The notes: generated by a model not told the origin, from the letters alone. A stretch of 53,426 bases of DNA from Cupriavidus campinensis (GCF_905397395.1 NZ_CAJPVH010000041.1:1-53426); one strand, 5' to 3'; positions 37,932 through 47,045 are shown, counted from the first letter of the stretch. Program-made: numbers and translations.

Positions 37932-38387
37932 ATGCTGACCGATGCCTTCCTGGCGTTTTTCCATTTTCTGGCGATCTTCCTGCTGGTCACGCTGCTGGCC
38001 GCCGAGGCGGTGGTATTGCGCCCCGGGATGACGCCCGCCATCGTGCGCCGGCTATCGCTGTACGACCTGTTCTACTTCCTGTCAGCCATGGTGGTGCTCG
38101 CCACCGGGCTGCTGCGGCTGTTCTACGGTGCCAAGGGCGTGGATTTCTACCTGCACAACCCGTGGTTCCACGCCAAGGTGACCGTGTTCGTGCTGATTGC
38201 CCTGTGCTCGCTGCCGCCGACGCTGGCCATCGCGCGCTGGCGCAAGCAGGCGCGCAAGCTGCCCGATTTCGTGCCGATGCCGGACGAGATCAAGCGCGCC
38301 CGCCGCTGGGTCATGATCGAGGCCCATGTGTTCATCCTGCTGCCGCTCTGCGCCGTGATGATGGCGCGCGGCATCGGCGCGCGCTGA
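37932..38387 (+). CDS. DUF2214-family membrane protein
   Basis: 151 residues with four hydrophobic helices: FLAFFHFLAIFLLVTLLAAE, a second near YDLFYFLSAMVVLATGLLRL, a third near VTVFVLIALCSLPPTLAIA, and a C-terminal one. An amphipathic basic loop (WRKQARKLPDF) lies between helices 3 and 4. Matches DUF2214; function unknown. AGGAG precedes the ATG. It is 30 bp ahead of a Bug-protein gene. Confidence 0.85.
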   Translation: MLTDAFLAFFHFLAIFLLVTLLAAEAVVLRPGMTPAIVRRLSLYDLFYFLSAMVVLATGLLRLFYGAKGVDFYLHNPWFHAKVTVFVLIALCSLPPTLAIARWRKQARKLPDFVPMPDEIKRARRWVMIEAHVFILLPLCAVMMARGIGAR

Positions 38388-38417
38388 CCTTTCATCGATC
38401 CGTTGAAGACTCCCGAG

Positions 38418-39446
38418 ATGCTGAAGACCCTGCTGACGGCCACGAAGATGGCCGCCTCCGCCGCCGCGCTGGCGGTGGCCACCCTGGCCACGCCGGCCCA
38501 CGCCGCTGCCCCGGCCCCGGCCAACTGGCCGACCAAGCCGATCAAGTTCGTGGTGCCCTACCCCGCCGGCGGCCCGCTGGACACCGTGGCGCGCGCCATC
38601 GGCGAGCGCCTGCGCGAGAGCCTGGGCCAGCCCATCGTCGTGGAGAACAAACCCGGCGCGGGCGGCAACCTCGGCGCGGACTACGTCGCCAAGCAGCCGG
38701 CCGACGGCTACACCATCGTGATGGGCGCCGTGGCTACGCACGCCATCAATCCCACGCTGTTCGCCAGGATGCCTTACGACCCGGTGAAGGACTTCGCGCC
38801 GATCACGCTGGTCGCCGACGTGCCGAACGTGCTGGTCATGCACCCCGGCAAGGCCGCCGAGCTGCATATCAATACGGTGCGCGACCTCGTGGAGTACGCG
38901 CGCAAGCATCCGGGCAAGCTCGACTACGCCTCTGGCGGCAACGGCAGCGCCGGCCACCTGTCGGGCGAACTGTTCAAGAGCATGGCCCGCGTCAGCATGG
39001 TCCATATCCCGTACAACGGGGCGTCGCCGGCGCAGTTGTCGGTGCTGTCGGGCCAGACCGACCTGATCTTCGACAACCTCGCCTCGGCATCGGCCAATAT
39101 CAAGGCCGGCAAGCTCAAGGCCTTCGCCGTGACCACGCCGGCCCGCGCCGCCGCGTTCCCGGAACTGCCGACCATCGCCGAGGCCGGCAAGGGGCTCGGG
39201 CTGGAAGGCTTCGACATCTCGACGTGGTTCGGCGTCCTGGCCCCGGCCGGCACCCCGCGTGAGATCGTCGAGCGCCTCAACCACGACATCGTGGCCATCC
39301 TCAAGACCGAAGACATGAAAGCCCGCCTGGCCCGCATCGGCGCCCAGCCGGCCCCCACCACCCCTGAGCAGTTCGGCGCGCTGATCCAGCGCGAACTGAA
39401 GAAGTACGGGCAAGTGGTGAAGGTGTCGGGGGCGAAGGTGGATTGA
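38418..39446 (+). CDS. Bug-family (TctC-like) periplasmic solute-binding protein
   Basis: 342 residues. A signal peptide (AASAAALAVATLATPAHAAA) precedes the TctC fold, with WPTKPIKFVVPYPAGGPLDT, the family segment PIVVENKPGAGGNLGADYVA, and GGNGSAGHLSGELFKSMA. Such proteins bind carboxylates (citrate, tricarballylate, nicotinate and others) and often work without a dedicated transporter. Bug proteins are greatly expanded in Cupriavidus and Bordetella. The ATG at 38418 is preferred over an in-frame TTG 15 bases upstream. The tctBA transporter genes lie ~3 kb away. Confidence 0.9.
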   Translation: MLKTLLTATKMAASAAALAVATLATPAHAAAPAPANWPTKPIKFVVPYPAGGPLDTVARAIGERLRESLGQPIVVENKPGAGGNLGADYVAKQPADGYTIVMGAVATHAINPTLFARMPYDPVKDFAPITLVADVPNVLVMHPGKAAELHINTVRDLVEYARKHPGKLDYASGGNGSAGHLSGELFKSMARVSMVHIPYNGASPAQLSVLSGQTDLIFDNLASASANIKAGKLKAFAVTTPARAAAFPELPTIAEAGKGLGLEGFDISTWFGVLAPAGTPREIVERLNHDIVAILKTEDMKARLARIGAQPAPTTPEQFGALIQRELKKYGQVVKVSGAKVD

Positions 39447-39475
39447 GGGGGTAGGCCCGGTACCGCCGCCGTCAG

Positions 39476-39736
39476 TCAATAGTGATAGCGGCAAGCCACG
39501 ATGTTGACCTGGTCTTCCGTGGCTTCATAGACGAGGCGGTTCGCATCATCGATCCGCCTCGACCAGAAGCCGGTGAGGTTGCCGACCAAAGGCTCGGGCT
39601 TGCCAATCCCCTCGAACGGCGTGCGTTGCACTTCCTTGATCAACTGATTGATGCGTTTCAGGGTTTTACGATCCTGACCCTGCCAATACACATAGTCTTC
39701 CCGTGCATCCGGCGTGAATAAGACCTTGCGGGTCAT
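39476..39736 (-). CDS. yoeB: YoeB-family toxin (mRNA interferase)
   Basis: A ribosome-dependent RNase of the RelE/YoeB fold, 86 residues. It matches E. coli YoeB closely: [44 protein letters not shown], and the C-terminal ACRYHY. The catalytic set by position is E48, R67, H85 and Y86, corresponding to E46, R65, H83 and Y84 of E. coli, all present, so it is likely active. It overlaps the antitoxin gene by 4 bp. Confidence 0.95.
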   Translation of the reverse strand: MTRKVLFTPDAREDYVYWQGQDRKTLKRINQLIKEVQRTPFEGIGKPEPLVGNLTGFWSRRIDDANRLVYEATEDQVNIVACRYHY

Positions 39737-40002
39737 TCATCGCCCTCGGGCTCATGGAGCGCGCGCTCCTTCGTGTTGCCTCCACGCAATTGCGCAATCG
39801 AGCTGGCCAGACGGTCTGCATTGGCACGCGAACGGAGAAGATGCAGGGTTTCGGCGATGCTCTCGTAGAGATCCTGAGACATGAGCACGGCGTTCGGCGC
39901 GTCACGGCGCGTAATTAGCGTGACGTCGGCGTCGTCGATGGTCTGATCGATCACTGCCTTCAGATTGTTCCGGGCATCCGAGAAGTGGACGGTGCGCATC
40001 AT
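39733..40002 (-). CDS. yefM: YefM/Phd-family antitoxin
   Basis: 89 residues, the labile antitoxin and repressor partner of YoeB. The N-terminal DNA-binding part ([20 protein letters not shown]) is typical, followed by [20 protein letters not shown] and a toxin-binding tail. Two ATG codons are adjacent (40002 and 39999); GTGAGG lies just before the first. The antitoxin-first order with 4-bp overlap into the toxin gives coupling. Palindromes just upstream are likely autoregulatory sites. Confidence 0.93.
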   Translation of the reverse strand: MMRTVHFSDARNNLKAVIDQTIDDADVTLITRRDAPNAVLMSQDLYESIAETLHLLRSRANADRLASSIAQLRGGNTKERALHEPEGDE

Positions 40003-40009
40003 GGCCTCA

Positions 40010-40028
40010 CTTGTTCAAGTACCTGTAC
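40010..40028. promoter_or_regulatory. Candidate YefM-YoeB operator
   Basis: CTTGTTCAAG (CTTG-TT-CAAG, 40010-40019) and GTACCTGTAC (GTAC-CT-GTAC, 40019-40028) are two adjoining inverted repeats 8-26 bp ahead of the antitoxin ATG. TATACG (minus strand) next to them resembles a -10. E. coli YefM binds TGTACA-type palindromes; the second site contains TGTAC. Assignment as operator is inference. Confidence 0.5.
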
Positions 40029-40087
40029 GTATAGCCGATCGCGCGCAGCCGAAAAAGAAGACGATTCTGAAATTTGAAATTGAACCG

Positions 40088-41860
40088 TCAAGGCACCTTG
40101 CGCCTTAACTGCCACATCTTGTCCTTGATCGTTTCCTCCGTGGCCGGGCCGCGCGGCAGGAGCAGGCCGACCTGGACGATCCGCGGGCCTTCCATGCGGG
40201 TCACGGTCAGGCGCAGGCCGGCGATTTCCAGGGCGTCGCCTTCCACGGGGGGCGATGGGAACACCGCCAGCATCGCCGCTTCCAGGGTCCGCGCCGCCTC
40301 GTCAGCGGTCAGGGGGCGGGTGGCGTAGAGGGGGGCCACGTCGCGCAGCAGGGCGTCGCCAGTCAGCAGGAAGTCGTGCGAGAGCTGCGCCCAGGCCGGG
40401 GCGCGCGCCGCGCTCTGGAACAGCCGCGACAGCAGCGGCACCGACCCGCCGGGGGCCAGCACCGAGACCGCATCGCCCGCGCGCAGCACCACCTGCTCCA
40501 GCGGCACCAGCGCGCCGTCGCGGGCCACGGTCATCAGGCAGCTGCGCGGGGGGAGTTCGAGCTGGTCCGCGCGGAGGTTCTCCACCGGCGCGTCAGCCGC
40601 CACCACGAACTGCATCAATTCCAGCGCCGGCGACCGCGTGCCCTGCAGGCGCTCGCGCGAGACCGGATCCTGGTAGGCCGGCCGCAGCACCCGGGCCAGC
40701 CGTGCCGCCAGCGCCACCGTGGTGCCCTGGCACAGCAGGCTGAGCAGCACCACGGCGAACGCCACCCGGAACAGCAGCCCCGAATCCTCCATGCCCTTCA
40801 GCAGCGGGAACAGCGACAGCACGATCGGCACCGCGCCGCGCAGGCCCATCCACGCCAGGAACCCCTTCTCCCGCCCGTTGAAGCGGAACGGCAGCAGGGC
40901 GATCCAGACCGCCACGGGCCGCGCCACCACCATCAGGAACAGCGCCACGGCCCCAGCCGGCAGCGCCACGTCCCAGATCCGGCTCGGCGTGACCAGCAGG
41001 CCGAGCAGCAGGAACATCACCGATTGCGCCAGCCACGCCATGCCGTCCATGGCGCGCATGGTGTCGTCGGTCACGGCCCGCTCGCGATTGCCGACGATCA
41101 TCCCGGTCAGGTAGACCGCCAGGAAGCCGCTGCCGTGCGCCGACTGGACCAGCGCGAAGACCATGCAGCCGGCCGCGCAGACCAGGATGGCCTGGAGGCC
41201 CTCGGCCACATGGATGCGCTCCATCACCCGCGCCACGCCCAGGCCCAGCACCACGCCGAGCACCCCACCCACGCCAAACTGCACCACCAGCCGCCACGCC
41301 AGCGCGCTGGCAGTCAGGCCGTCCGGGGCGGTGATCCATTCGATCAGCGTCAGGGTCAGGAAGATCGCCATGGGGTCATTGATGCCCGACTCGATCTCCA
41401 GCACGCTCGCCACCCGCTCCTTGAGCCGGATGCCGCTGCCGTTGAGCAGCGAGAACACCGCGGCGGCGTCCGTCGAGCCGACGATGGCGCCCAGCAGCAG
41501 GCCGAGCTTCCAGTCGATGCCGAGCATCCACGCCGCAAACAGCCCGACCAGCACCGCCGTGATGCCCACCCCCACCGTCGCCAGTGACAGCGATGGCCGC
41601 AGCGCCACGCGGAAGGTGGCGAAGCGCGTGCGCAGCCCGCCGTCGAGCAGGATCACGGCCAGCGCGATATTGCCCACCAGGAAGCTGAGCCAGGTGTTGG
41701 CGAAGCGGATGCCGCCTGGCCCGTCCACGCCGGCCAGCATGCCGACCGCCAGGAACACCAGCAGGAACGGTATGCCAAAGCGCGCCGAGAACACGCCGAG
41801 CAGGATGCCCAGCGTCATCACCACGGCGCCGATCAGGATGGCATGGTCGATACTTTCCAA
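40088..41860 (-). CDS. CPA1-type K+/H+ antiporter with TrkA_C domain (CvrA/NhaP2-like)
   Basis: 590 residues. Twelve or more hydrophobic helices occur in residues ~5-400, including SGINDPMAIFLTLTLIEW with the family Asp and GSTDAAAVFSLLNGSG. A C-terminal cytosolic region contains a TrkA_C-like domain (MQFVVAADAPVENLRADQL) and a further ~100 residues. It exports K+ (or Na+) against H+. The start is TTG at 41860, supported by AAAGGAAT a few bases upstream and by the family's usual N-terminus (LESIDHAILIGAVV). Confidence 0.88.
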   Translation of the reverse strand: MESIDHAILIGAVVMTLGILLGVFSARFGIPFLLVFLAVGMLAGVDGPGGIRFANTWLSFLVGNIALAVILLDGGLRTRFATFRVALRPSLSLATVGVGITAVLVGLFAAWMLGIDWKLGLLLGAIVGSTDAAAVFSLLNGSGIRLKERVASVLEIESGINDPMAIFLTLTLIEWITAPDGLTASALAWRLVVQFGVGGVLGVVLGLGVARVMERIHVAEGLQAILVCAAGCMVFALVQSAHGSGFLAVYLTGMIVGNRERAVTDDTMRAMDGMAWLAQSVMFLLLGLLVTPSRIWDVALPAGAVALFLMVVARPVAVWIALLPFRFNGREKGFLAWMGLRGAVPIVLSLFPLLKGMEDSGLLFRVAFAVVLLSLLCQGTTVALAARLARVLRPAYQDPVSRERLQGTRSPALELMQFVVAADAPVENLRADQLELPPRSCLMTVARDGALVPLEQVVLRAGDAVSVLAPGGSVPLLSRLFQSAARAPAWAQLSHDFLLTGDALLRDVAPLYATRPLTADEAARTLEAAMLAVFPSPPVEGDALEIAGLRLTVTRMEGPRIVQVGLLLPRGPATEETIKDKMWQLRRKVP

Positions 41861-42245
41861 ACGATTCCTTTCGATGCGCCACGCTGCGCCGGGGGGAGTG
41901 CGACCGATGATAGCGCACGCCCCTCCGCCGTCCCTTCCGCCGTCCCTTCCTGTACCGGCGGCGACACCTCCACCGGACACCCCTCCGCGCAAATTCCCTT
42001 GCCTTGTCAACGACTTACGTTCGGCTTTCGGACAACTTTCGACTGACTTTCAGACGTCTGCGTAGGGAGATACCCTGAAGTTGACCCTGATTGCAGACAT
42101 ATGAAAGGTAGCTGAAAGGATGCGCTTTTAACTTCCACCCTGCTCGTGACGGGGTTGGGGGGAGCTGTCCCTTCGGGACGGTGCGCAACACGCGTACACC
42201 AATCACCGCACGCGGATTTCAAGCTTTATATCGAGGAGAATCATT
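41861..42245. other. 385-bp divergent region between antiporter and tctBA
   Basis: No gene is apparent. It contains a perfect palindrome CAGACGTCTG (42051-42060) followed 3 bp later by AGGG-AGATA-CCCT (42064-42076), and TTGACC at 42081-42086 that could be a -35 without a convincing -10. GAGGAG (42233-42238) is the ribosome-binding site for tctB. The symmetric elements suggest regulation of tctBA, but no regulator gene is adjacent. Confidence 0.4.
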
Positions 42246-42707
42246 TTGCGCATACGTAGCCAAAAGGACTTTGCCTCCGGCCTGATGTTCATGCTGGTCG
42301 GATTCGGCTTTTCCTTCGTCGCCCGTGGCTATTCCATGGGAACGGCCGCCAAGATGGGACCGGGATACTTCCCGTTCTGGCTCGGCATCGTGCTCGCCAT
42401 ACTCGGCGCGCTGGTCCTGTGGGGATCGCTGTCGTCCAAGGGCGAGGAAGACCAGCTGGCCCGCTGGGATATCAAGACGCTGCTGTGGATCCTGGGTGCC
42501 GTGGTGCTGTTCGGCCTGCTGCTCAAGCCGCTTGGCATGGTGCTGTCCGTCATCGTGCTCGTCCTGGCCTCCTCGATGGCCAGCCATGAGTTCAGCTGGA
42601 AGGGTGCGATCCTGAACGCTGTCATCCTCGTGGTGATCAGCATGGGCGCCTTCGTGTACGGCATCAATCTCCAGATGCCGGTGTGGCCGGCCTTCCTGGC
42701 AAACTGA
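42246..42707 (+). CDS. tctB: Tripartite tricarboxylate transporter small membrane subunit TctB
   Basis: 153 residues with four hydrophobic helices: FASGLMFMLVGFGFSFVARG, then PGYFPFWLGIVLAILGALVL, and two more. The segment MGTAAKMGPGYFPFWLG is typical of TctB. It pairs with TctA to form the membrane part of the TTT carrier. The start is TTG at 42246, eight bases after GAGGAG. The gap to tctA is 13 bp. Confidence 0.9.
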   Translation: MRIRSQKDFASGLMFMLVGFGFSFVARGYSMGTAAKMGPGYFPFWLGIVLAILGALVLWGSLSSKGEEDQLARWDIKTLLWILGAVVLFGLLLKPLGMVLSVIVLVLASSMASHEFSWKGAILNAVILVVISMGAFVYGINLQMPVWPAFLAN

Positions 42708-42720
42708 GGAGACGGCCGAA

Positions 42721-44223
42721 ATGGAACTGTTGACCAACCTGGGTCTGGGCTTCTCCACCGCCCTGACCTTCCAGAACCTGGCATACGCCTTTGCGGGCTG
42801 TATCCTCGGGACCCTGATCGGCGTGCTGCCGGGCCTCGGGCCCCTGGCCACGATCGCCATGCTGCTGCCGGTGACCTACACGCTGCCCCCGGTGGCGGCG
42901 CTGATCATGCTGGCCGGTATTTACTACGGCGCCCAGTACGGCGGCTCCACCACGGCAATTCTGGTGAACCTGCCGGGTGAATCGTCGTCGGTGGTGACTA
43001 CCATCGATGGCTACCAGATGGCGCGGCGAGGCAGGGCCGGGGTGGCGCTGGCCACAGCGGGTCTCGGCTCGTTCTTCGCCGGCTGCGTGGCCACGCTGAT
43101 CCTGGCCGCTTTCGCGGCCCCGCTGTCGGAACTGGCGTTCAAGTTCGGCCCCGCCGAGTACTTCTCGCTGATGGTGCTGGGCCTGATCGGTGCCGTGGTG
43201 CTGGCTTCGGGCTCGCTGGTGAAGGCCATCTCGATGATCGTACTGGGCCTGTTGCTGGGCCTGGTCGGTACCGACGTGAACTCGGGCGCAGCGCGCTTCT
43301 CGTTCGACGTGCCGGAGCTGACCGACGGCCTGAACTTCGTGTCGGTGGCCATGGGTGTGTTCGGCTTCGCGGAAATCATCGCGAACCTGGAGCAGAAGGA
43401 GCACCGCGAGACCTTCACGGATCACGTGACCAACCTGTTCCCGACCAAGGCAGACTTCAAGCGCATGATCCCGGCCATCCTGCGTGGCACGATGCTCGGC
43501 TCCGCGCTGGGTATCCTGCCGGGCGGCGGCGCCTCGCTGGCATCGTTCGCAGCCTACTCGCTCGAGAAGAAGACCTCGAAGTACGCCAGCGAGTTCGGCA
43601 AGGGCGCCATCGAGGGCGTGGCAGGTCCGGAATCGGCCAACAACGCCGCGGCACAGACCTCCTTCATCCCGCTGCTGACGCTGGGCATTCCGCCCAACGC
43701 CGTGATGGCGCTGATGGTGGGCGCGATGACCATCCACAACATCCAGCCCGGCCCGCAGGTGATGACCAGCAACCCGGCGCTGTTCTGGGGCCTGATCGCC
43801 TCGATGTGGATCGGCAACTTCATCCTGATCATCCTGAACCTGCCGATGATCGGTATCTGGGTCAAGCTGCTCAAGGTGCCGTACCGCTTCCTGTACCCGG
43901 CCATCCTGACGTTCTGCTGCATCGGCGTGTACTCGGTCCAGAACACCACGTTCGACGTGTTCCAGACCGCGGCCTTCGGCGTGATCGGCTACCTGTTCAT
44001 CAAGCTGAAGTGCGAACCGGCGCCGCTGCTGCTCGGCTTCGTGCTGGGGCCGATGATGGAAGAGAACTTCCGCCGCTCGCTGCTGCTGTCGCGTGGTGAC
44101 TTCACCGTGTTCGTGACGCGCCCGCTGTCGCTGGGGCTGCTGATTGCGGCTGTGATCCTCGTGTTGATCGTGGCAATGCCGTCGATCAAGGCGAAGCGCG
44201 AAGAAGCGTTCCAGGAAGAATAA
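42721..44223 (+). CDS. tctA: Tripartite tricarboxylate transporter large membrane subunit TctA
   Basis: 500 residues, about twelve helices. The two conserved loops are visible: GVLPGLGPLATIAMLLPVTY with ILVNLPGESSSVVTTIDGYQ in the first half, and GILPGGGASLASFAAYSLEK with PESANNAAAQTSFIPLLTLG in the second. It transports carboxylates with a TctC/Bug protein, but no tctC lies in this operon. A strong terminator follows 43 bp after the stop. Confidence 0.96.
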   Translation: MELLTNLGLGFSTALTFQNLAYAFAGCILGTLIGVLPGLGPLATIAMLLPVTYTLPPVAALIMLAGIYYGAQYGGSTTAILVNLPGESSSVVTTIDGYQMARRGRAGVALATAGLGSFFAGCVATLILAAFAAPLSELAFKFGPAEYFSLMVLGLIGAVVLASGSLVKAISMIVLGLLLGLVGTDVNSGAARFSFDVPELTDGLNFVSVAMGVFGFAEIIANLEQKEHRETFTDHVTNLFPTKADFKRMIPAILRGTMLGSALGILPGGGASLASFAAYSLEKKTSKYASEFGKGAIEGVAGPESANNAAAQTSFIPLLTLGIPPNAVMALMVGAMTIHNIQPGPQVMTSNPALFWGLIASMWIGNFILIILNLPMIGIWVKLLKVPYRFLYPAILTFCCIGVYSVQNTTFDVFQTAAFGVIGYLFIKLKCEPAPLLLGFVLGPMMEENFRRSLLLSRGDFTVFVTRPLSLGLLIAAVILVLIVAMPSIKAKREEAFQEE

Positions 44224-44266
44224 GGCTTACCCTGGCCGGGGGTATCCGGCCACACAACGCAAGCTC

Positions 44267-44292
44267 AGGGCGCCTTATGGCGCCCTTTTTTT
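44267..44292 (+). terminator. Rho-independent terminator after tctA
   Basis: AGGGCGCC-TTAT-GGCGCCCT followed by a run of six Ts, an 8-bp perfect stem with a 4-base loop. Confidence 0.92.
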
Positions 44293-44457
44293 ATGCGCTT
44301 TCTTCCTGAAATGCCAATGGCCATGCGGCATGCGCCACGGTCATTGTTGGCAGCCATGGCAATGGTGCGATTGGTGTTGAAACGTACATAAGGCACCCCG
44401 GCGTCCCGGCAACATGCGCGTGTATTCCCTCAAATACATGCGTCCAGAGGACTTGCC

Positions 44458-46089
44458 ATGATGCGAACCGCAAGCCATCGACCGCACGGGTTCTCCCACG
44501 GGTCTGCCACGACGCCCGCCGGGATGGTCACCGCCTTGGTCATTGTGTTCTTCTTCAGCCTCGCCATGCTGCTGTCCAGCGGACGGCTGTCCAGCGGCGA
44601 CGCAGGCGAGCAGTACCGCTCGGCGCAACTGCTGGCGGCCACGGGCCAGCTCGGAAGCGCGGTGAATCCCCCCCTCGTCACGTACTGGAACAAGGGGCCC
44701 GACGGGCTCTACTACGAGCCTCACGACGTTGGCGCGCTGCTGCTGATGATGCCCGGCGCGCTGATCGACGAGGCACGCGGCGACATCGACCCCTACCGGC
44801 TGGTGCGCGACCGCTACGTCGGCCGCACGTATGGCAAGTTGATCACCTCGTTCATCTACGCGGCCTACAACACGCTCGGCGTGGTGTTCATGTTCCTGCT
44901 GATGCGCGAGTTCTATTCCACGCGCGCGGCGTTTGGCCTGGCGCTGGTGTTCTATGCCGGCACGACCTTCATGCCCTACGCCAAGACTGCCTGGGACGTG
45001 ACCCCGGCAGCAGCCAGCCTCTGCGCCTGGCTGTACTTCATGGCGCGCGCGCTGCGGCCGCCGACGTCACTGGCGTACTTTGTGGCCGCCGGCGTGGCGC
45101 TGGGGCTGGCCTGCTCGTTCCGATACTCGCTGCTGCCGTTCTTCGGCATGGGCGTGCTCTGGTTGCTGTGGATGGAGCGCGCACGGCACAAGACCGGCTT
45201 CGCGTTGATGCTGGTGGCGCTTGGTATCACCATGCTGCCCGCGTTCTACTACAACCACATCCGCACCGGCCTGTTCCTGCGGCCGGCCATCGCCGCCGAC
45301 CTGCACATCTCGGACAGTCTCGCACTCAACGGCAACCCGGTGACCGGCCTGCTCGGCCTGCTGGCCAGCCCCAACATGGGACTGTTCCTGTTCGCGCCGG
45401 TGCTGCTGCTGGCCCTCTTCGTGTACAAGATGCGGCACACGCTGCAGGTGCGCCAGAAGCAACTGCTGTACGCGGCGCTGGCCTCCGGGATCTGCTACCT
45501 GTTGATGATCGCGCACATGAAGAACTGGGGACACTTCGGCTGGGGGCCGCGCTACATGGTGCCGCTGCTGCCGGTGCTGTTCTTCGCGGCGGTACCGGGA
45601 CTGTTGTGGATGTGGCAGCACGCGCGGCGCACGGCGGTGCCGCTGCTGGTCATCTCGGTCCTGCTCAACCTGGGGCCCACGCTGATCAACTGGCATGTGA
45701 TCGTCGGCGAATTCCCCGGTGCGCGGCCGCAGAATTCCGCCCTGCCCTACCAGCACATCGGCGTCTGGACTGGTATCGAAATGAGCCTGTCCGGCGAGCC
45801 GCTGATCTTCCCGAAGACCAACGATCCCCAGACCGCCATGACTGATGCCGCCCGGCGTTTCCCCGACCTCTTCGCGATGCGGCTGGTCGAGCTGTCCCCG
45901 GCCGGCAAGGCGGCGGGCATGCTCTGGGCTCTCCTTTGCCTGGGAGGAATGCTGCTGTCGTTGCGGCACATCATGTCTGCCACGTCGCCCACGCACGTGT
46001 CCGGGCCGCCCCAGCGCGGGATGGCCACCTTGCATGTGACGCCTTCAGCACCCCAGGCTTCCCGTCACGTCGGCGCCGATCGACGATAG
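44458..46089 (+). CDS. GT-C-like polytopic membrane glycosyltransferase-type protein
   Basis: 543 residues with about ten hydrophobic helices, one opening the protein (MVTALVIVFFFSLAMLLSSG). The first extracytoplasmic loop has SSGDAGEQYRSAQLLA, where Asp and Glu resemble the acidic pair of GT-C transferases such as the PMT/ArnT group. A large loop near residues 430-480 faces the periplasm and the C-terminal tail is polar. The sugar donor would be a polyprenyl-phosphate sugar; the acceptor is unknown. It stands alone between tctA and a convergent LysR gene, with no sugar operon around. The family call is moderate. Confidence 0.6.
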   Translation: MMRTASHRPHGFSHGSATTPAGMVTALVIVFFFSLAMLLSSGRLSSGDAGEQYRSAQLLAATGQLGSAVNPPLVTYWNKGPDGLYYEPHDVGALLLMMPGALIDEARGDIDPYRLVRDRYVGRTYGKLITSFIYAAYNTLGVVFMFLLMREFYSTRAAFGLALVFYAGTTFMPYAKTAWDVTPAAASLCAWLYFMARALRPPTSLAYFVAAGVALGLACSFRYSLLPFFGMGVLWLLWMERARHKTGFALMLVALGITMLPAFYYNHIRTGLFLRPAIAADLHISDSLALNGNPVTGLLGLLASPNMGLFLFAPVLLLALFVYKMRHTLQVRQKQLLYAALASGICYLLMIAHMKNWGHFGWGPRYMVPLLPVLFFAAVPGLLWMWQHARRTAVPLLVISVLLNLGPTLINWHVIVGEFPGARPQNSALPYQHIGVWTGIEMSLSGEPLIFPKTNDPQTAMTDAARRFPDLFAMRLVELSPAGKAAGMLWALLCLGGMLLSLRHIMSATSPTHVSGPPQRGMATLHVTPSAPQASRHVGADRR

Positions 46090-46100
46090 GCTCAGGCAGC

Positions 46101-46985
46101 CTAGCTGCCGAACAGCGCCTCGCAGGCTGACCGGATCGCCTCCGTCACATGGGCGCGCCCGTGGTCGCGCCGCTCCAGCATGCCGAGCGTGCGCACCACG
46201 GGCTCGCCGCCTGCCTGCAGCGGCAGCAGGCGCAGCGCGTGATCCTCGTGCCAGCGCGCCAGCCGCAGCTGCGGCACCACGGTCACGCCCACCTCCTGCC
46301 GCACCAGTTCCACCAGCGCCTCGATCGAATTCAGTTCGAGGAATTCGTTGGTGCGCAGGTGCGCGCGCCGCAGCGCGCGCTCCACCAGGGCGCCGGTGCG
46401 CTGGCTCCGGTCGAAGCGCAGGAAGGGATTGGCCGCCAGCGCCTCGCGCGCGGTCTCGCCGGGGCTGCCGCGCGCGGCAATCGCCACCAGCGGCTCCTGG
46501 TAGAGCGGCGTCCAGCGCAGCGTGCCGGCGGGCCGGGCCGATCCCTCCACCAGGAACGCAGCGTCCAGTTCGCCACTTTCCACCTGCTCGGCCAGGTCGA
46601 TGGACTTGGCGCCGACCAGCCGCACGTCCAGCGCCGGATAGGCCCGCTTGAGCCGCGCCACCACGTGCGACAGCCCGCCCATCACCGATACCACCGCCCC
46701 CACCGCCACCGCGCCGGCCATGTCCTCGGCGCCCCCCTGCGGCAGGCGCATTTCCTCATACAGCGCCAGCAGCCGGCGCGCCTGCGGCAGCAGTTCGCGG
46801 CCGTCCGCGTTCAGCACGGCCACCCGGCCGCTGCGGTCGAACAATTCACGGCGCAGTTCCTGTTCGAGCGAACGCATCTGCAGGCTGACCGCCGCCTGCG
46901 TCAGCGCCACCCGGCCGGCAGCGGCGGCAAACGAGCCCTGCTCGGACACGGCGACGAAGGTGCGGAGAAATCGGATGGTACTCAT
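46101..46985 (-). CDS. LysR-family transcriptional regulator
   Basis: 294 residues: N-terminal HTH (FLRTFVAVSEQGSFAAAAGR, then LTQAAVSLQMRSLEQELRRE) and a C-terminal effector-binding domain. ATG at 46985 (MSTIRFLRTF) is preferred to an in-frame TTG nine bases upstream. It is divergent from the Bug-protein/gamma-glutamyltransferase pair across 143 bp, the usual layout for a regulator of that pair. The effector may be the transported or hydrolysed compound. Confidence 0.93.
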   Translation of the reverse strand: MSTIRFLRTFVAVSEQGSFAAAAGRVALTQAAVSLQMRSLEQELRRELFDRSGRVAVLNADGRELLPQARRLLALYEEMRLPQGGAEDMAGAVAVGAVVSVMGGLSHVVARLKRAYPALDVRLVGAKSIDLAEQVESGELDAAFLVEGSARPAGTLRWTPLYQEPLVAIAARGSPGETAREALAANPFLRFDRSQRTGALVERALRRAHLRTNEFLELNSIEALVELVRQEVGVTVVPQLRLARWHEDHALRLLPLQAGGEPVVRTLGMLERRDHGRAHVTEAIRSACEALFGS

Positions 46986-47015
46986 GCAGGTCAAACCACA
47001 AGGTTTTCTTGTTTA

Positions 47016-47045
47016 TCACAAAAGGAATATTAGCTTTCATTGTGA
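47016..47045. promoter_or_regulatory. Candidate LysR operator between LysR and Bug genes
   Basis: TCACAA-N18-TTGTGA, a 6-bp inverted repeat in the AT-rich middle of the divergent gap. It overlaps where promoters for both genes would lie. The spacing is longer than a classical T-N11-A box, so the exact half-site arrangement is uncertain. Confidence 0.4.
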
